Below the pieces are notes generated by a model. It was not told the DNA's origin. It ran no database searches and worked only from the letters and a program-made list of their open reading frames with translations. 64,000 bases of DNA from Rhodocyclaceae bacterium (GTDB lineage: Bacteria; Pseudomonadota; Gammaproteobacteria; Burkholderiales; Rhodocyclaceae), in NCBI GenBank assembly GCA_008080565.1, contig VIKE01000027.1, forward strand, positions 62,001-126,000, in the 5' to 3' direction. How positions within the stretch are numbered: position 1 is the first letter of the stretch; every line of letters begins with the position of its first letter. A program made the position numbers and the translations under genes. Shown here piece by piece: positions 1-7,989 of the stretch.

Positions 1-181
1 TTCCACTCCCCATGTCCTCTTCGATCTTTTCCCAAATAAAGAGAATCTTGCGACCACCGAATGGGCGGATGTAATGCACACCTTCAAGCAACACGCTGTC
101 CTTCAGGCGCTCACGAATGGTGCGGGAGTCGTACTTGATCCGAGAGGAAAGCTCGTCGGTTGTCAGATAGGTTTGGGCCAT
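1..181 (-). CDS. AlpA/excisionase-like small DNA-binding protein (partial)
   Basis: The frame opens at an ATG at 181 behind a good AGGAG ribosome site at 187-191 and runs off the left edge, so the C-terminus is missing. The visible 60 residues start MAQTYLTTDELSSRIKY and continue with a short basic helical segment and a GGRKILFIWEKIEED stretch. This resembles the small winged-helix (AlpA/MerR-like) proteins found next to integrases in betaproteobacterial islands, where they act as excisionase or integrase regulator. It is divergent from an XRE repressor gene and lies beside a tRNA gene, which fits an integrated element extending to the left. The family is inferred from pattern and context. 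Confidence 0.6.
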   Translation of the reverse strand, partial: MAQTYLTTDELSSRIKYDSRTIRERLKDSVLLEGVHYIRPFGGRKILFIWEKIEEDMGSG

Positions 182-329
182 GTTTTTCTCCTAGAGTTAA
201 AATCCGACAGAATTTCATTTAGTCACCCGATGTGCCAAAATGTCATCCTGAATGAAATTATACATAGCAAAAAACATCTTTCAAGAACTTTTTATCATTC
301 TGAATGATTTTTTTTCACAGGAGATGAAA

Positions 330-533
330 ATGATTCGCTGTCACCTATCCCGAATGATGGGCGAAAGAAAAATGAAAATCGTTGATGTAGCCCGTGAAAC
401 AGGCCTGCATAGAAATACGATTACGCTTCTCTACAATGAAACCGCTACTCGCATTGACCTCGAAACTATCGACGGTTTGTGCAAACTATTTAGCTGCAAA
501 GTTGGCGATCTTTTCGAATACTGTCCATCCTGA
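330..533 (+). CDS. XRE/Cro-CI family HTH transcriptional regulator
   Basis: This is a 67-residue protein that is almost entirely a Cro/CI-type helix-turn-helix: MIRCHLSRMMGERKMKI leads into the recognition helices (VARETGLHRNTITLLYNE), then LFSCKVGDLFEY closes the domain. The ATG at 330 was chosen because AGGAG at 319-323 is spaced six bases from it; an in-frame ATG at 324 touches the ribosome site. It probably represses the divergently transcribed gene at 1-181 or an element promoter between them. Small regulators of this sort are common in prophages and islands. The domain is clear; the target is inferred. Confidence 0.75.
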   Translation: MIRCHLSRMMGERKMKIVDVARETGLHRNTITLLYNETATRIDLETIDGLCKLFSCKVGDLFEYCPS

Positions 534-651
534 AACTCATCTGGCATTGGGCACGAAGAGCAGTAGTCATTTTCCTGTACTACTCAAGGCCGCCTCAAAC
601 ACCGAGGCACAGGATGGGCACATTTTGGGCACGAGATGGGCACAAAATGAA

Positions 652-682
652 AACGGGTTAGGTGACGATCACCTAACCCGTT
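652..682 (-). terminator. Hairpin terminator downstream of tRNA-Arg
   Basis: A perfect 14-bp inverted repeat (AACGGGTTAGGTGA / TCACCTAACCCGTT) flanks a 3-base CGA loop. Read on the minus strand it lies just after the tRNA 3' end and is followed by a T-rich tail (TTTTCATTTT), as expected for intrinsic termination. The sequence between the XRE gene (ends 533) and this hairpin has no gene I can support. Confidence 0.7.
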
Positions 683-689
683 GATATTT

Positions 690-766
690 TGGTGCGCCCG
701 ACTGAATTCGAATCAGTGACCCCTGCCTTCGGAGGGCAGTACTCTATCCAGCTGAGCTACGGGCGC
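690..766 (-). tRNA. tRNA-Arg (anticodon CCG)
   Basis: Read on the minus strand, the acceptor stem GCGCCCG (766-760) pairs with CGGGCGC (700-694). It is followed by a discriminator base and an encoded CCA at 692-690. The anticodon stem CTGCC/GGCAG encloses the loop CTCCGAA, giving anticodon CCG, which reads CGG arginine codons. The T-arm GATTCGAAT is present. The 3' end faces the AlpA/XRE element at the left edge, the usual arrangement where a tRNA 3' end serves as the attachment site for a site-specific integrase. Confidence 0.97.
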
Positions 767-870
767 TTTGAGAGGGAAGGATTCTACCCCCAAGGGAAGC
801 CTTGCGTCCATGACACCTGATCGATTAAGCTCCATCGAATCAACAATATTGCATAAATTATCAAATTGCC

Positions 871-1734
871 ATGCCCCTTAGCAGCCACGAACTGTCGCCC
901 GAAGACCTGCAGAAAGTCATAGCAACCATTGATATCCCGACCTGTCCGCGCATGGTCTGCGACGCCATGGAAGAGGGGCAAAAAGACGAGCCGGACTTGA
1001 TTCGGCTGGCCGAGATCATTGGCAGCGATGCAGGCATGTCGGCCTCCGCCCTGAAACTCGCCAACTCGCCGCTGTTTGGCACGAGCAGTCCGGTTTCCAG
1101 CGTACGCAAGGCCGTCGAGCGTCTCGGAACGAAGAATGTCGTCTGCGTGGTCGTTGCTTCGGCCCTGCGCGCCAGCGTCACGGGCCTGCCGGCGGCGTGG
1201 ATCGAGCAATTCTGGAAGCGGACAACGATGCTGTCCCTTGCATCGAGCATGATTGCCCGCCGCCAGTACGGAATTTCGGCTGATGCTGCGTACACTTACG
1301 CGTTGTTTCACGACGCGGCGATACCGCTATTGATGCGGCGCTTCCCGAATTACGGTGAGGTGCTCGAAAAATGCCGTCGCGAAGGCATCATGCTGAATGT
1401 CGCCGAGGAACAGTATTTCCCGTGCAGCCATCCCGTCGTTGGCTCGTTGCTGGTGCGCAACTGGGGGTTGCCGGCGATACTCGGTCAGGCCATCCGCTTT
1501 CATCACGAGAAAGACGCCTACGACCTGCCGGATCGGACTTTGCCGGGCGGCGCACTTTCGCTGATTGCGGTAACTCAGGTCGCCGAGCACCTGCTCAGCG
1601 AAGTCCTTGACGAGGACATCGAGGTCGGCAACGATTTGTTCGAGCGGGCGCTGGACTTCCTCGGCATCTCGACCGACGACCTCGACGAACTTCGGCACCG
1701 GGTCGCTGCGGCGATCGAGTCCGGCACCAGCTGA
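871..1734 (+). CDS. HDOD domain-containing protein
   Basis: This 287-aa cytoplasmic protein carries an HDOD domain over roughly residues 20-215. It opens with the characteristic IDIPTCPRMVCDAM stretch, then GSDAGMSASALKLANSP and SSVRKAVERLG, and includes HD-like histidine motifs (ALFHDAA near residue 150, RFHHEKD near 210). HDOD proteins are degenerate relatives of HD phosphohydrolases and usually work as signalling or scaffold proteins rather than enzymes. There is no output domain or membrane segment, so its partner cannot be read from sequence. It stands alone, starting downstream of the tRNA and converging on the NlpC/P60 gene two bases away. Confidence 0.9.
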   Translation: MPLSSHELSPEDLQKVIATIDIPTCPRMVCDAMEEGQKDEPDLIRLAEIIGSDAGMSASALKLANSPLFGTSSPVSSVRKAVERLGTKNVVCVVVASALRASVTGLPAAWIEQFWKRTTMLSLASSMIARRQYGISADAAYTYALFHDAAIPLLMRRFPNYGEVLEKCRREGIMLNVAEEQYFPCSHPVVGSLLVRNWGLPAILGQAIRFHHEKDAYDLPDRTLPGGALSLIAVTQVAEHLLSEVLDEDIEVGNDLFERALDFLGISTDDLDELRHRVAAAIESGTS

Positions 1735-1736
1735 GT

Positions 1737-2237
1737 TCAGTCGAAGAACGTTCTCGCCGCCTCAAAGCGTGAGGCGTAATAGCGGTCACTGAGGCGGTCG
1801 ATGCGAACCTTCCCGTTGGTCGACGGAGCATGGATGAACCGCGCATCGCCGATGAATATCCCGACATGCGAATACGAGCGGTTGAGGGTATTGAAGAAAA
1901 CCAGATCGCCCGGCCGTAATTCGGTGCGTTCGATCGCCCGGCCATTGCGGGCGATGTCGGCGGCGCTGCCCTGCACCTTCAGGCCCGCCGCCCGGCCGTA
2001 GATGTAGCTGACCATGCCGCTGCAATCGAGCCCGGCCTCGGGGTTCTTGCCGCCAAAACGGTAGCCGGTATCGATCAGCCCCATGGCGTAGAAGACCACT
2101 TCATTGCCCTTCTCGCTGACCGGACGCGAACCTTGCGCTATAGTTTCCGGCGAGGAGCCGGAACGCAGCCCGGGACTGCCGCAGGCGGCGACCAGCAGTA
2201 CCGAAACCAGGGAGAGCAACAGGGTGGCAGCGCGCAT
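1737..2237 (-). CDS. NlpC/P60 family lipoprotein (peptidoglycan endopeptidase)
   Basis: The ATG at 2237 gives a 166-aa protein beginning with a lipoprotein signal peptide (MRAATLLLSLVSVLLVAAC; lipobox LVAAC), so the mature form should be anchored to the envelope. The NlpC/P60 domain follows: the catalytic Cys lies in GLDCSGMV, the His in YSHVGIFIG and the third polar residue in FIHAPS. Such enzymes cleave the D-Glu to diamino-acid bond in peptide stems (Spr/MepS-like). An in-frame start at 2312 would add 25 residues ahead of the signal peptide and is unlikely. It is divergent from gabD across 63 bases. Confidence 0.9.
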   Translation of the reverse strand: MRAATLLLSLVSVLLVAACGSPGLRSGSSPETIAQGSRPVSEKGNEVVFYAMGLIDTGYRFGGKNPEAGLDCSGMVSYIYGRAAGLKVQGSAADIARNGRAIERTELRPGDLVFFNTLNRSYSHVGIFIGDARFIHAPSTNGKVRIDRLSDRYYASRFEAARTFFD

Positions 2238-2300
2238 CAGGCTAATGTTCTTTCTTGAAACAGTTGCTAACTTAGCGTTTTTACAGGAATTTTCAAGTCC

Positions 2301-3755
2301 ATGAAACTGCAAAACACCGACTTGCTACGGTCAACCGGAAAAATTGGCCAAAATTGGAATGCCGCCGACGATGGTTCGACCTTCGCCGTGATCAACCCGG
2401 CAAGCGGCAACCAGATCGGCGAAGTGCCGCTCTGCGGCGCCACCGAAACCCGCCGTGCCATCGATGCCGCCAACGCCGCCTGGCCAGCCTGGCGCGCCCT
2501 GACTGCTCGTCGCCGCGCCCAGATTCTACAGGCCTGGAACCGGCTGATCCTCGACAACGTCGACGACCTGGCGCAGATCATCACGGCCGAATGCGGCAAG
2601 CCGCTGGCCGAAGCCAAGGGCGAAGTCATCTACGGTGCGTCCTTCATCGAATGGTTTGCTGAGGAAGGCAAGCGCACTTACGGCGAGAGCATTCCCAGCC
2701 CGGCCTCGAATACCCGGCTGATCGTCATCAAGCAGCCAATCGGCGTCTGCGCGGCGATCACGCCGTGGAATTTCCCCTTCGCCATGATCACGCGCAAGGT
2801 TGCCCCGGCCCTGGCGGCGGGTTGCCCGGTCGTCATCAAGCCGGCCGAAGCGACGCCGCTCAGCGCGCTGGCGCTGGCTGTGCTGGCCGAGCAGGCAGGT
2901 TTCCCGGCTGGGGTGTTGAACGTGATAACCGGCAAGCCGGCCGAAATCGGCGGCGAACTGTGCGCCAACCCGATCGTCCGCAAGCTGTCGTTTACCGGCT
3001 CGACTGCTGTCGGCCGCCTGCTCATGGCGCAATGCGCGCCGACCATCAAGAAATTGTCGCTTGAACTCGGCGGCAACGCGCCATTCATCGTTTTTGACGA
3101 CGCCGATGTCAATGCTGCGGTCGACGGCGCTTTGGCGGCAAAATACCGGAACACGGGCCAGACCTGCGTTTGCGCCAATCGCTTTCTGGTTCAGTCGGGC
3201 ATCTACGAGGAATTTGCCGCCAAATTCGCCGACAAGGCGCGTGGCCTAAAGGTTGGCGACGGCACCGAATCAGGCGTCGCCCAAGGCCCGTTGATCAACG
3301 CTGCCGGCCTGAGCAAGGTCGAGGCTCACGTCGCCGATGCGCTCAGCAAGGGTGCCCGCGTGCTGTGTGGTGGCGCCCGTCACGAACGCGGTGGCAATTT
3401 CTTCCAGCCGACCGTGCTGGCCGATGTCACAACCGCCATGCAGGTCGCCCGCGAAGAAACCTTCGGCCCGGTCGCCCCGCTCTTCAAATTCGAAACCGAG
3501 GCCGAAGCCATCGCCATGGCCAACGACACCGAGTTCGGCCTGGCCGCCTATTTCTTCACGCGCGATGTCGGCCGTTGCTGGCGGGTGGGTGAGGCGCTCG
3601 AATACGGCATGGTCGGCGTCAACACCGGGCTCATTTCCAATGAAGTCGCGCCCTTTGGCGGCATCAAGCAATCCGGCCTCGGCCGCGAAGGCTCGAAGTA
3701 CGGCATCGAGGACTACCTCGAAATCAAATATCTCTGCTTCGACATCAACGGCTGA
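2301..3755 (+). CDS. gabD: Succinate-semialdehyde dehydrogenase (NADP+)
   Basis: This 484-aa aldehyde dehydrogenase superfamily member oxidises succinate semialdehyde to succinate, the last step of GABA-type degradation. All landmark residues are visible: ITPWNFPF near 153-160, the cofactor Lys in VVIKPAEA (K180), the general base in LELGGNAP (E255), and the nucleophile in GQTCVCANR (C289). The C-terminus PFGGIKQSGLGREGSKYGI is typical of GabD. Length is normal for the family. One copy of the dispersed repeat lies at codons 9-20, so the divergent N-terminus (LLRSTGKIGQNWN) is partly repeat-derived. The next gene starts 2 bases after the stop and is probably cotranscribed. Confidence 0.92.
   Translation: MKLQNTDLLRSTGKIGQNWNAADDGSTFAVINPASGNQIGEVPLCGATETRRAIDAANAAWPAWRALTARRRAQILQAWNRLILDNVDDLAQIITAECGKPLAEAKGEVIYGASFIEWFAEEGKRTYGESIPSPASNTRLIVIKQPIGVCAAITPWNFPFAMITRKVAPALAAGCPVVIKPAEATPLSALALAVLAEQAGFPAGVLNVITGKPAEIGGELCANPIVRKLSFTGSTAVGRLLMAQCAPTIKKLSLELGGNAPFIVFDDADVNAAVDGALAAKYRNTGQTCVCANRFLVQSGIYEEFAAKFADKARGLKVGDGTESGVAQGPLINAAGLSKVEAHVADALSKGARVLCGGARHERGGNFFQPTVLADVTTAMQVAREETFGPVAPLFKFETEAEAIAMANDTEFGLAAYFFTRDVGRCWRVGEALEYGMVGVNTGLISNEVAPFGGIKQSGLGREGSKYGIEDYLEIKYLCFDING
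2327..2360 (+). repeat. Dispersed repeat copy A (inside gabD)
   Basis: ACGGTCAACCGG followed by an A-rich spacer and GGCCAAAATTGGAAT matches the family also found at 8816, 20225, 22209 and 27322. This copy lies in the coding sequence near the start of gabD and is translated in frame. Confidence 0.7.
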
Positions 3756-3757
3756 AA

Positions 3758-4414
3758 ATGGGCAAGATTGTTCTCATTTCACTGCTGGTTCTGGCCAGCG
3801 TGCTGCTCTGGCGCAACTGGAGCCGGCAGCGGCGCGGCGCGTATATCGCGGCCTATCCTTATCAACGTTTTCTCGACCAGCGGCTGGCAGCGCGCCGCCC
3901 GGAACTGAGCGCCGAGCAGCGCAGCGAAGTTTTCGCGGCGCTCGACGATTATTTTCAGCTTTGCCGCAAGGCCGGACGGCGCATGGTCGCCATGCCGTCA
4001 CAGGCGGTCGATGATGCGTGGCACGAGTTCATTCTGTTCACCCGTCAATATGACACGTTCTGTCGCCACGCCTTTGGCCGCTTCCTCCATCACACGCCGG
4101 CCGAGGCGATGAGCACGCCAACCCAGGCCAGCGATAGCCTCAAGCGTGCGTGGCGGTTAGCCTGCGCGCACGAGAAGATCAACCCGAAAGCCCCGGAACG
4201 CCTGCCCCGCCTGTTTGCACTGGATGCCGCGCTGGGCATCGCCGGTGGCTTCGTCTATCAACTGGACTGCCTGGCGGCCAGCGGTGGCGCGGCGGGTTCG
4301 GGCTATTGCGCCAGCCACATTGGCTGCAGCGGCAGTAGTGGCGGATGTTCCGGCGACTCAGGCTCTTCCGATGGCGGCGGTTGCGGCGGCGGCTGCGGCG
4401 GAGGCGGGGACTAG
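3758..4414 (+). CDS. Glycine-rich domain-containing membrane-anchored protein
   Basis: This 218-aa protein begins with a single hydrophobic segment (IVLISLLVLASVLLW), probably an N-terminal membrane anchor. The central region carries a conserved pattern, AVDDAWHEFILFTRQYDTFC and then FGRFLHHTP (about residues 85-115). This is the hallmark of the glycine-rich-domain-containing protein-like family. The tail from about residue 175 is very rich in Gly, Ser and Cys (GGGCGGGCGGGGD). Biochemical function is unknown to me. It overlaps nothing, follows gabD by 2 bases, and converges on the DUF4178 cluster. Confidence 0.7.
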   Translation: MGKIVLISLLVLASVLLWRNWSRQRRGAYIAAYPYQRFLDQRLAARRPELSAEQRSEVFAALDDYFQLCRKAGRRMVAMPSQAVDDAWHEFILFTRQYDTFCRHAFGRFLHHTPAEAMSTPTQASDSLKRAWRLACAHEKINPKAPERLPRLFALDAALGIAGGFVYQLDCLAASGGAAGSGYCASHIGCSGSSGGCSGDSGSSDGGGCGGGCGGGGD

Positions 4415-4418
4415 CCGA

Positions 4419-4562
4419 TTATTTGTGGTAAGTCCGGCTGCTGCCGGAACCGCCGTGCGACGGGTTGGCGACGTTGTCGAACAGGTTCCAGCCCTGCTGC
4501 TGGGCGTAGGCAAAAAGCAGCACGGCGAAGACACCGGTGGCGAGCGTAAACTTGTCGAACAT
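4419..4562 (-). CDS. Small 47-aa membrane protein
   Basis: The short frame starts at an ATG overlapping the stop of the upstream DUF4178 gene (TGATG, one shared base), which points to translational coupling. The product is MFDKFTLATGVFAVLLFAYA at the N-terminus, a probable single transmembrane helix, then a polar tail rich in Gln, Asn, Gly and Ser ending SSRTYHK. It is too short for most gene finders. The coupling and the helix support it as real; function is unknown, but it may be a small partner of the DUF4178/SPFH/DUF350 membrane cluster. Confidence 0.6.
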   Translation of the reverse strand: MFDKFTLATGVFAVLLFAYAQQQGWNLFDNVANPSHGGSGSSRTYHK

Positions 4563-6487
4563 CAGTCGTCTCCATCCGAATCGTCACTGCTCACCGGCGC
4601 GTGGTCGCTTTCGGCCCAGCGCCGCGCCTCGAAGGCGGCATGGCGGGTAGCGGTGAAGATCGGGAAGACGATCAGGAAAATCATCACCAGCACGAAATTC
4701 GACCAGCCGGCGCCGGCTGTATGCACTTCGACTGTATCGCGCACGGCCATCGGTTTGTCCGGCGCCATGTCCGGGTCGAGGGTCAGGTAGTAGGTGCCGG
4801 CCGGAATATTCAGGAAGACGATTTCGTCGCTCTGGCTACCCTCGGTCCACCGCCCATCGTCATATCCGCTGTAGAACGACAACTCGCGGGCGGCTGGCCA
4901 GGCGGCGCCGGTCACCTTGTTGACCAGCATCATGTCGAGGCCGATCCAGTTGTTGTCGAGTGAGGTCTGGTTGTGCACGGCGATCTTGCGCGGCTTGCCG
5001 GTGATCTCGAACTCGCGGGTTTGCACCTCGTCGCCGCGCAAGGGTTCGAAGGTGAAATCCTGGCGCAGCAGCAATTTGCCGCTGGAAACGAAGATGAAGA
5101 AGGCCTGAACCAGAATGGCGGCCAGCGCCAGCTTCCAGAACAGCCCCCAAATCCGCCGATTCGTCTCGCTCCATGAATTCGGCTGGTTGGCAAAAACGCC
5201 TGTCGGCTCGGGCAAATCTGCTTTCAGTTTGAAAGCCTCGGCGATCACTTGCGGCTCGACGTAGAAGCCCTGTGACCAGGTCAGATCGTTGCCCGTCGAC
5301 TCGCTCGACAGCATGAGCGGCGGCGCCACGTAATCGACGACGCGATTGGTTTCGCCGCGCCTGACCCGCCAAGTAAACTCGCCGGCCACCTGAACGACCT
5401 CGGCCGCCAGGGTAGTCGAGAAATGCTTGAAGACCTCTCCGCCAAAACGAACGTTATCGACTTCGACAATGCCGCCCGCCGGTGGCTTGGACAGCACATC
5501 GACGATATTCCAGTGGCCGTTGTATTCGGTCAGCCAGCGGTAGCTGCCATGCTCTCCTGCCAGCAGGTACTCGCTCCAGTCATAGGCCAGACCATCGACG
5601 ACACAGCGTTTGACGAGAAAGCCGATGACTTCGACTGGCTTGCCCTCAAGCCGGCCCTTGCTGCCGATCGGTAGACGTGGCGAGTATTTTTCGTCGCGCA
5701 TGCCGAGCGATTTCGACAGAATCTTGTAGCTCTCGTCGGCCGTATCGACCACCGCGCCACAGGAAGCACAGCCGACCGCGAGAATTTCCCGCGAGCGGGC
5801 CGCCATCGGCGAGCCGCAAGCCGGGCAGCGGAAAACGCGGGCTTCGACCATCTTGGTTGGAACGGCCATGCCGTCGCGCAGGTTGGCCATTTTCAGCGAA
5901 TTAAAATCGACTGCCTCGCCGACAAACAACAGCGGCGGTGTTTCCGAGTAATCCAGCGTAGCGAAATTGGCCTGATTTCTCAGGTCGACCGCAGCAACCG
6001 GATAGCCGGCGCCCACCTTGAATGGCAATTCGCCTTGGCCGGCCACGCACTCGGCGTTTTCGATGTTGCTGACGGTCCACGTCTGGCTGGCCAGCACAAA
6101 GCGCTGGCCGATCTTGAGGTCGTCAAATTGCGGCAGCGCCTCGGGCACGAACTGCGCGAAGGTGAGCACATACTCACCGCCAGCCTCCGACAACCAGCCA
6201 GTCCGCATGTCGTCGAAGAGCAGATGCCATTCGTTCCAGATGCCCTGGCTGTACTTGATCTGGATGCGCCCGATCAGCGCGAAATGGACGCCCTTGTAGC
6301 TGCCTTCGGCCCCCAGTTGCAGCGGCGAACGGTCCTCGACCAGCGCCGCCATCTTGCCGATGTCTTCCAGATTCTGGTCGTGGCGGACCAGCGTGCTCTG
6401 GCAATATTCGCAGACAGCAAAGACCGAGGACGCCGATTTAAAGACAACCGGCGCCCCGCAGGAAGGGCAGTGGGCGCTTACAGCCAC
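4562..6487 (-). CDS. DUF4178 domain-containing membrane protein with zinc ribbons
   Basis: This 641-aa protein starts with a zinc ribbon (CPSCGAPVVF and CEYCQ) and has a second pair in the middle (CPACGSP and CASCG, about residues 218-240). The two halves each carry a DUF4178-like beta-rich segment with WNEWHLLFDD (about 84-93) and YDWSEYLL (about 300). Hydrophobic helices lie near 455-475 (LALAAILVQAFFIFVS) and 605-625 (FVLVMIFLIVFPIFTA). The family is repeatedly found beside SPFH and DUF350 membrane proteins, as here, and is linked to envelope-stress type clusters. It is probably an inner-membrane protein with cytoplasmic ribbons; no enzymatic role can be read. Confidence 0.85.
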   Translation of the reverse strand: MAVSAHCPSCGAPVVFKSASSVFAVCEYCQSTLVRHDQNLEDIGKMAALVEDRSPLQLGAEGSYKGVHFALIGRIQIKYSQGIWNEWHLLFDDMRTGWLSEAGGEYVLTFAQFVPEALPQFDDLKIGQRFVLASQTWTVSNIENAECVAGQGELPFKVGAGYPVAAVDLRNQANFATLDYSETPPLLFVGEAVDFNSLKMANLRDGMAVPTKMVEARVFRCPACGSPMAARSREILAVGCASCGAVVDTADESYKILSKSLGMRDEKYSPRLPIGSKGRLEGKPVEVIGFLVKRCVVDGLAYDWSEYLLAGEHGSYRWLTEYNGHWNIVDVLSKPPAGGIVEVDNVRFGGEVFKHFSTTLAAEVVQVAGEFTWRVRRGETNRVVDYVAPPLMLSSESTGNDLTWSQGFYVEPQVIAEAFKLKADLPEPTGVFANQPNSWSETNRRIWGLFWKLALAAILVQAFFIFVSSGKLLLRQDFTFEPLRGDEVQTREFEITGKPRKIAVHNQTSLDNNWIGLDMMLVNKVTGAAWPAARELSFYSGYDDGRWTEGSQSDEIVFLNIPAGTYYLTLDPDMAPDKPMAVRDTVEVHTAGAGWSNFVLVMIFLIVFPIFTATRHAAFEARRWAESDHAPVSSDDSDGDD

Positions 6488-6497
6488 GTTGCTACGG

Positions 6498-7511
6498 TCA
6501 ACTCAGTTTTTTGAGCAATTCCGCTTTTTTGGCGTCGAATTCGGCTTGGCTCAGGATGCCTTTTTCGACCAGCCCGTGCAGCTTTTCGAGCGTCGCAACC
6601 ACTTCGTCGGCCGACATCGGCGCCGCGGCGGGGGCTGGAGCCGTCGGCTGCAGTGCAGCGCCCATCGCCTGACCCATGACTTGCCCGAAGCCGACACCAG
6701 CCCCGAGGCCAACGCCCATCGCCGCCATGCCGCCCTCGTTCTTTGCCGCATCGGGAATGCTGTTGGCAACCTGGTACTGCGTGTAGCGCTGCATGTCGCC
6801 GATCATGTTCATGCCGATCTTCTGGTCGAGGATCTTCTGCAGTTCTTCCGGTAGCGAGACGTTCTGGACGACGAGCGAATCAAGCGCCAGACCGTACTCG
6901 GCAAACATCGGCGCCGCCTTGGCCAACATTACCTTGCCGAACTCGTCCTGATTGGCCGCCATGTCGATGAAAGGCACGCCGGATTCGCCGAACAAGTCGG
7001 TCAGGCCGGCGACCATGGTGTTGCGCAACTGGCCTTCGAGTTCTTCGCGGGTGTAAACGTCGCGGGTGCCGGAAATCTTCTGGTAGAAAGTCTTCGGGTC
7101 GGTCAGGTGATACGAATAGATACCGAAGGCGCGCAGGCGGACGATGCCGAATTCCTTGTCGCGGATGGTGATCGGATTCGGCGTGCCCCACTTCTGGTCG
7201 ATCTGGGTGCGCGTCGAGAAGAAGTAGACGTCGGACTTGAACGGGGATTCGAACAGCTTGTCCCAGTTTTTCAGGTAGGTCAGGACCGGCAGTGTCTGCG
7301 TCGTCAGCTTGTACATGCCGGGCGCAAAGACATCGGCGACAGTGCCTTCGTTGACGAACATTGCCACCTGCGAGTCGCGCACGGTCAGGCTGGCACCATT
7401 CTGGATTTCCATCTCGGCCATCGGAAAGCGCCAGGCCAGCGTCCCGTCGCCATCCTCGGTCCATTGCAGGATGTCGATAAACTGTTTCTTGATGAAGTCC
7501 ATCAGAGCCAT
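6498..7511 (-). CDS. SPFH domain/virion-core-like protein with C-terminal SHOCT
   Basis: The ATG at 7511, eight bases from AAGGAG, gives 337 residues beginning MALMDFIKKQFIDILQW. An SPFH/band-7-like domain occupies roughly 25-265 (FVNEGTVADVFAPGMYKL, then RLRAFGIYSYHL and LVVQNVSLPEELQKILDQ). This is the YdjI type found in bacterial membrane-stress loci. After a Gly/Ala/Met-rich linker and a Pro/Ala hinge comes a SHOCT oligomerisation motif (LEKLHGLVEKGILSQAEF). It lies 10 bases upstream of the DUF4178 gene and 19 bases after the DUF350 gene, so the cluster is an operon on the minus strand. The 30-residue extension upstream of 7511 is not supported. Confidence 0.88.
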   Translation of the reverse strand: MALMDFIKKQFIDILQWTEDGDGTLAWRFPMAEMEIQNGASLTVRDSQVAMFVNEGTVADVFAPGMYKLTTQTLPVLTYLKNWDKLFESPFKSDVYFFSTRTQIDQKWGTPNPITIRDKEFGIVRLRAFGIYSYHLTDPKTFYQKISGTRDVYTREELEGQLRNTMVAGLTDLFGESGVPFIDMAANQDEFGKVMLAKAAPMFAEYGLALDSLVVQNVSLPEELQKILDQKIGMNMIGDMQRYTQYQVANSIPDAAKNEGGMAAMGVGLGAGVGFGQVMGQAMGAALQPTAPAPAAAPMSADEVVATLEKLHGLVEKGILSQAEFDAKKAELLKKLS

Positions 7512-7530
7512 GTGTTTTCTCCTTGAATGG

Positions 7531-7932
7531 TCAGGCGATGCAGCCGGCGTTGAGAATGCCGACGCCGAGGGAAAGCGAAGCGAGGAATATCCCGGAGGCA
7601 ACCTTGCCCTGCGGAATGTTCAGATTGATCTGCGGCAGCGCGAAGCGGGCGATGATGTAAGCCATGAGCTGGACGACACAGGCGACGACGCCCCAGCCGA
7701 TCATCACGTAAATGTTGTGGCTGGCCGCCACCGAAACGGCAATCGGCAGGGCGTAGCCGATGATGGCCCCGGCCAGGCTGATCGCCGCGGCGGTATTGCC
7801 CTCGCGGATCAGGGCCAGCTCGCTGTAGGGCGTAACAAAGACGTAGAGAACGAGAAAGACGGCAAGCAGCCCGACGGCTGTCGCGAAATAGCCGGCAAAG
7901 GCCGGCAGGCTGCTAATGACCGGATCGAACAT
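7531..7932 (-). CDS. DUF350 family membrane protein
   Basis: This 133-aa protein has four hydrophobic helices, with AVGLLAVFLVLYVFVTPY, AAISLAGAIIGYALPIA, IGWGVVACVVQLMAYIIA and a C-terminal GIFLASLSLGVGILNAGCI. The arrangement and the EGNTAAAISLAGAIIGYALP signature are those of DUF350 (YjfL-like) inner-membrane proteins. It is the first gene of the DUF350-SPFH-DUF4178-small-protein operon. In other bacteria this set often also includes a spermidine-synthase-like gene, which is absent here. Function is unproven; a role in membrane integrity is inferred from the neighbours. Confidence 0.88.
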   Translation of the reverse strand: MFDPVISSLPAFAGYFATAVGLLAVFLVLYVFVTPYSELALIREGNTAAAISLAGAIIGYALPIAVSVAASHNIYVMIGWGVVACVVQLMAYIIARFALPQINLNIPQGKVASGIFLASLSLGVGILNAGCIA

Positions 7933-7989
7933 GGAATCTCCCGGAGGTGGCGCAATGACAGCGGATTGTCACCGCTCGATGGTGTTTGT

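Noticed and set aside
394..684. Plus-strand frame ending near the tRNA as an integrase C-terminus
   Set aside because: It begins inside the XRE gene in another frame and only the last 20 codons (DGHILGTRWAQNENG) look reminiscent of integrase ends; not enough to call.
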